Shown here piece by piece: positions 6,415 to 8,516 of a stretch of DNA of 8,516 bases (its first letter is position 1; the number at the start of each line of letters is the position of its first letter). The notes beneath the pieces were generated by a model. It worked only from the letters and a program-made list of their open reading frames with translations, was not told the origin of the DNA and did not search any database. The DNA is from Candidatus Woesebacteria bacterium. GTDB lineage: Bacteria; Patescibacteriota; Microgenomatia; UBA10105; UBA927. Where the stretch lies: the NCBI GenBank assembly GCA_020057765.1, contig JAGVFE010000107.1:1-8516 (forward strand). Reading direction: 5' to 3'. The translations under genes and the position numbers were made by a program.

Positions 6415-8377
6415 AAAGGGATATGAAGCCGCCGATTTTGAGAGAATCCGGTTCATAGGTAAATACTGCTTCATGATTGCCCTTTGGCATGATAATTCCG
6501 CGTTGAGCAATGTTTACTGGGAAGATGTTTGTTTCAATTCCGTCAACCCTAGCTTTCCAACCTGGATAATAGGTATCGGTTGTTACGAGAATTTTTTGGG
6601 ATGAATTATTTTTTACGTCAATTGCCACGGTTGTATCGGTCGCTTTGATAATCGTTGCTTGGCCGGTCCCTTTTTGAATATCGGGCATAGGCTGCTGGAC
6701 TAAGACAGATTGGCCCAGACGGAATGAAGCGTCATTTAATTTCTTTACTGCTTGTGTCAACGTGGTTGCCACAATTGGATCATCTGCTAAATACACCCGC
6801 GGGAGGGCAGGTGTTTTTTTTACTATGGTGACGGGTTGGCTCGGCCAGGCAGTAATAAGATCTGTCGTGCCGGTGAGTGACAGCAGTTTTTCGCCAAAGG
6901 CGCTGATGGTGGCAATATGATTGGATGACTGAATCTGTGAGAGCAAAAGAGACTCCAGGAGTGATGAACGCGCAAGGAACCTTCCCGCATAGACATGGGT
7001 TGAAGGATAATTCCAGATCACATTGCTATCTGGGAGAAGTGTATTCCGGAGAGATATATAGGGAGTTGTGATTGACCAGCCTTTTGTGGTGAAAAATTCG
7101 TTGTGAGTTGACTCAACACCGATTGTATAGAGTTTTCCGTTGGGGGTGAGCGTATTGAGTGTTTTGGGAGCTTCTAGCCATTCCCTTGCTGGAAGAAGAA
7201 GATGGTAATTGTGCCACGTTGTCCAGAGGTGGAAGGAATTGGCAAGGATAAGAAGAAAAACAAGGACATGAGGAGTCTTTTTTACTCCGAATGCCGCAAG
7301 GGTTAGGAGGCTGAAAACAAATATCCAGATAAAACGTGACGGGACGCGGAAAAGGTTAAACGGCCAAAAAGAGTAGATCAGATAGAGCGGCGAATGGCTG
7401 CCGGTCATGAGAAGCAGGGACAGGAGACATGTGACAAGGAAGAAGGGTGAGGAGCGCGCAAGGCCGATAAGCGCAAACATCAGCGGCACCAAGCCTATAA
7501 ATCCGCTATTTTCCCAAAAAATACTTCCGTCAAATGACGCAAAATGCGGATAGGTTCCCATTGCAGGATTTCCGAGGGCAAAAGGATCCAAAAGTGTTTT
7601 TATGTGCTGCCACGGATATGAAAAATAGCTTGCTATATCAGCTGAAAATCCTTTCGGTTGCGATGATTGACGCATAAATTCATACGATGGGACAAGTTGT
7701 ATTGCGGCAAGTAAAATTCCCAAGCACACCGCAATAATGAATGCAACGATGCTTTTTTTCTGCCATAGAATATAGCCTCCAGCAAAAAGTACGGTAATAA
7801 ATGTAGCCTGGGGGAACCCGGCGAAAATTTGTAAGGCAAGCAAGATCGAAAATCCCGTAATGCGTGGGAATGCCGTTGTTGCAAGCAAAATCCAAGGCAT
7901 GAGGCTGAGTCCCTGAAGCAGGGTAATATGCGGCAGTTGGGGTATGACTATGCCGGAAAGAGAAATGGATGTTGCTCCAAGGAGTGATCCAAGACGGCTT
8001 TTGGTTATGACACGAAGAAAAAAATACGTGCCGATGGAAAATAGAGCCACCGTTGATGCTAAAGCCAGGTTGTAGGCAGTCGCAAAATCAAATAGTTTAA
8101 ACAGGATGAGATTGAGTGGAAATAGCGCACCAACCTGCCCTTCTGCAAAAATTGGGAATCCTCCGCCGAGATTTGCAGACCACAGCGGTAAGGCATTCTG
8201 TTTTATGCTTTGCCACAGGAGAAATTTCGTCGGGATACTAAAGTGCCAACTGTCGCTTCTGCCAAAGTCCGGGGTAACCAACACTGTCGGTTCCGGGAAA
8301 AAGAAAGGGAAGAAAAATACACCAACAACACAAAGAATAAAGGCAATGGCTGCAATATCCGGGAAATATCTTTTCAC
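6299..8377 (-). CDS. YfhO-family multi-spanning membrane protein (putative GT-C glycosyltransferase)
   Basis: A 692-residue integral membrane protein of the bacterial YfhO family (PF09586 type), whose members are implicated in glycosylation of surface polymers. Residues 8-28 are membrane segment 1, followed by a loop with D37 and D42. The family-typical PLWSANLGGGFPIFAEGQ (64-81) and an LFPLNL segment come next. About ten more hydrophobic segments run to about residue 390. An extracytoplasmic region follows, ending in the diagnostic beta domain: TYYPGWKARVDG near 602, MPKGNHEAVFTYEP near 631, then a last membrane helix at 651-667 and a basic tail. The GTG at 8377 is the only usable start: the frame is open upstream to 8438 but has no start codon, and it would run into pilD. 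There is no Shine-Dalgarno, so the mRNA may be leaderless. The 3' end overlaps the preceding gene. The substrate cannot be read from sequence. Confidence 0.87.
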   Translation of the reverse strand: MKRYFPDIAAIAFILCVVGVFFFPFFFPEPTVLVTPDFGRSDSWHFSIPTKFLLWQSIKQNALPLWSANLGGGFPIFAEGQVGALFPLNLILFKLFDFATAYNLALASTVALFSIGTYFFLRVITKSRLGSLLGATSISLSGIVIPQLPHITLLQGLSLMPWILLATTAFPRITGFSILLALQIFAGFPQATFITVLFAGGYILWQKKSIVAFIIAVCLGILLAAIQLVPSYEFMRQSSQPKGFSADIASYFSYPWQHIKTLLDPFALGNPAMGTYPHFASFDGSIFWENSGFIGLVPLMFALIGLARSSPFFLVTCLLSLLLMTGSHSPLYLIYSFWPFNLFRVPSRFIWIFVFSLLTLAAFGVKKTPHVLVFLLILANSFHLWTTWHNYHLLLPAREWLEAPKTLNTLTPNGKLYTIGVESTHNEFFTTKGWSITTPYISLRNTLLPDSNVIWNYPSTHVYAGRFLARSSLLESLLLSQIQSSNHIATISAFGEKLLSLTGTTDLITAWPSQPVTIVKKTPALPRVYLADDPIVATTLTQAVKKLNDASFRLGQSVLVQQPMPDIQKGTGQATIIKATDTTVAIDVKNNSSQKILVTTDTYYPGWKARVDGIETNIFPVNIAQRGIIMPKGNHEAVFTYEPDSLKIGGFISLFSLMGCLLFAVLFRMRPRVLWLSERSFGSHGQRRPHRE

Positions 8378-8383
8378 AGAGCG

Positions 8384-8393
8384 TAGTATACTA
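8384..8393. promoter_or_regulatory. Palindromic bidirectional -10 element between the YfhO-family gene and pilD
   Basis: TAGTATACTA is a perfect 10-bp palindrome in the 21-bp gap between the two divergent start codons. It contains TATACT on the + strand (8387-8392) and the same hexamer on the - strand (8390-8385), each one mismatch from TATAAT. Starting 7 bases beyond each hexamer places + transcription at about 8399, the first base of the pilD GTG. It places - transcription at about 8378, next to the other GTG at 8377. No clear -35 or extended TG is visible on either side, so the element rests on the -10 symmetry and the start positions. Confidence 0.5.
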
Positions 8394-8398
8394 AAAAC

Positions 8399-8516
8399 GT
8401 GGAAATTTTTATTTTTATAATCGGTTTGTGCGTCGGATCATTTGTCAATGTTCTTATTGATCGGCTACCAAAGGGAGAGGACGTATTCGGAGGCCGTTCC
8501 CGATGCGACTATTGCA
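8399..8516 (+). CDS. pilD: Prepilin peptidase / N-methyltransferase PilD, N-terminal fragment cut by the window
   Basis: The first 39 residues of the membrane aspartyl protease that removes the prepilin leader and methylates the new N-terminus. After five hydrophobic residues comes GLCVGSFVNVLIDRLPKGE (9-27), matching the GxxLGSFLNVxIxRLP signature of PilD N-termini. Then RCDYC (35-39) supplies the first CxxC of the zinc-binding cytoplasmic loop found in bifunctional enzymes. The second CxxC and the catalytic aspartates lie beyond the window. The GTG at 8399 is forced as start: an in-frame TAG at 8384-8386 closes the frame 12 bases upstream, and the signature begins almost at once. There is no Shine-Dalgarno, and the promoter palindrome ends 5 bases upstream, so translation may be leaderless. 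Its natural substrate is the prepilin encoded at 4026-4523. The fragment is short but the motif is distinctive. Confidence 0.9.
   Translation, partial: MEIFIFIIGLCVGSFVNVLIDRLPKGEDVFGGRSRCDYC

Noticed and set aside
6415..6465. Possible terminator hairpin (CCGATT ... AATCCGG) beyond the DUF2723/GT117 stop
   Set aside because: The arms do not match without a bulge, no T-run follows on either strand, and the region is coding for the YfhO-family protein.
8106..8420. 104-codon + strand frame antisense to the start of the YfhO-family gene and running into pilD
   Set aside because: Its sequence is low-complexity basic with no family resemblance, and it conflicts with both well-supported genes.

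Overview
The window is almost entirely coding and carries most of the cytoplasmic and inner-membrane core of a type IV pilus (T4P) locus, joined to two large multi-spanning membrane proteins of the GT-C glycosyltransferase type. The order is pilB (5' end cut off by the window), pilT, pilC, a type IV prepilin gene and a DUF2723/GT117-family gene with a TPR-like tail, all on the + strand. A YfhO-family gene follows on the - strand. The first 39 codons of a prepilin peptidase gene (pilD) run off the right edge on the + strand. There is no gene-free stretch over 300 bases; the largest gap is the 50 bp before the pilin gene.

The organism is bacterial. The compact pilB-pilT-pilC-pilin-pilD order, the tightly packed or overlapping genes, mid-range base composition, few recognisable Shine-Dalgarno sites and absence here of pilQ-type outer-membrane genes would fit a Patescibacteria/CPR lineage. 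This is inference from style, since the window holds no rRNA or other phylogenetic marker.

Layout: pilB, pilT and pilC form a head-to-tail operon with gaps of 5 and 0 bp. A 50-bp gap before the pilin gene holds a perfect TTGACA -35 hexamer and an interrupted palindrome, so the pilin probably has its own promoter on top of operon read-through. The DUF2723/GT117 gene begins 7 bp after the pilin stop and is likely co-transcribed with it. Its 3' end overlaps the 3' end of the convergent YfhO-family gene by 116 bp. The YfhO-family gene and pilD diverge from a 21-bp gap that contains a perfect 10-bp palindrome holding a TATACT -10 hexamer on each strand. Neither start codon has a Shine-Dalgarno, and both lie about where transcription would begin, suggesting two leaderless mRNAs from one symmetric promoter.

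Functionally, PilD would trim and methylate the prepilin, PilB would drive assembly through PilC, and PilT would power retraction. The two GT-C-type proteins could act on surface glycans. Their position between the pilin and its peptidase makes pilin glycosylation a reasonable but unproven idea. I found no CRISPR array, mobile element, tRNA, rRNA or defence system.
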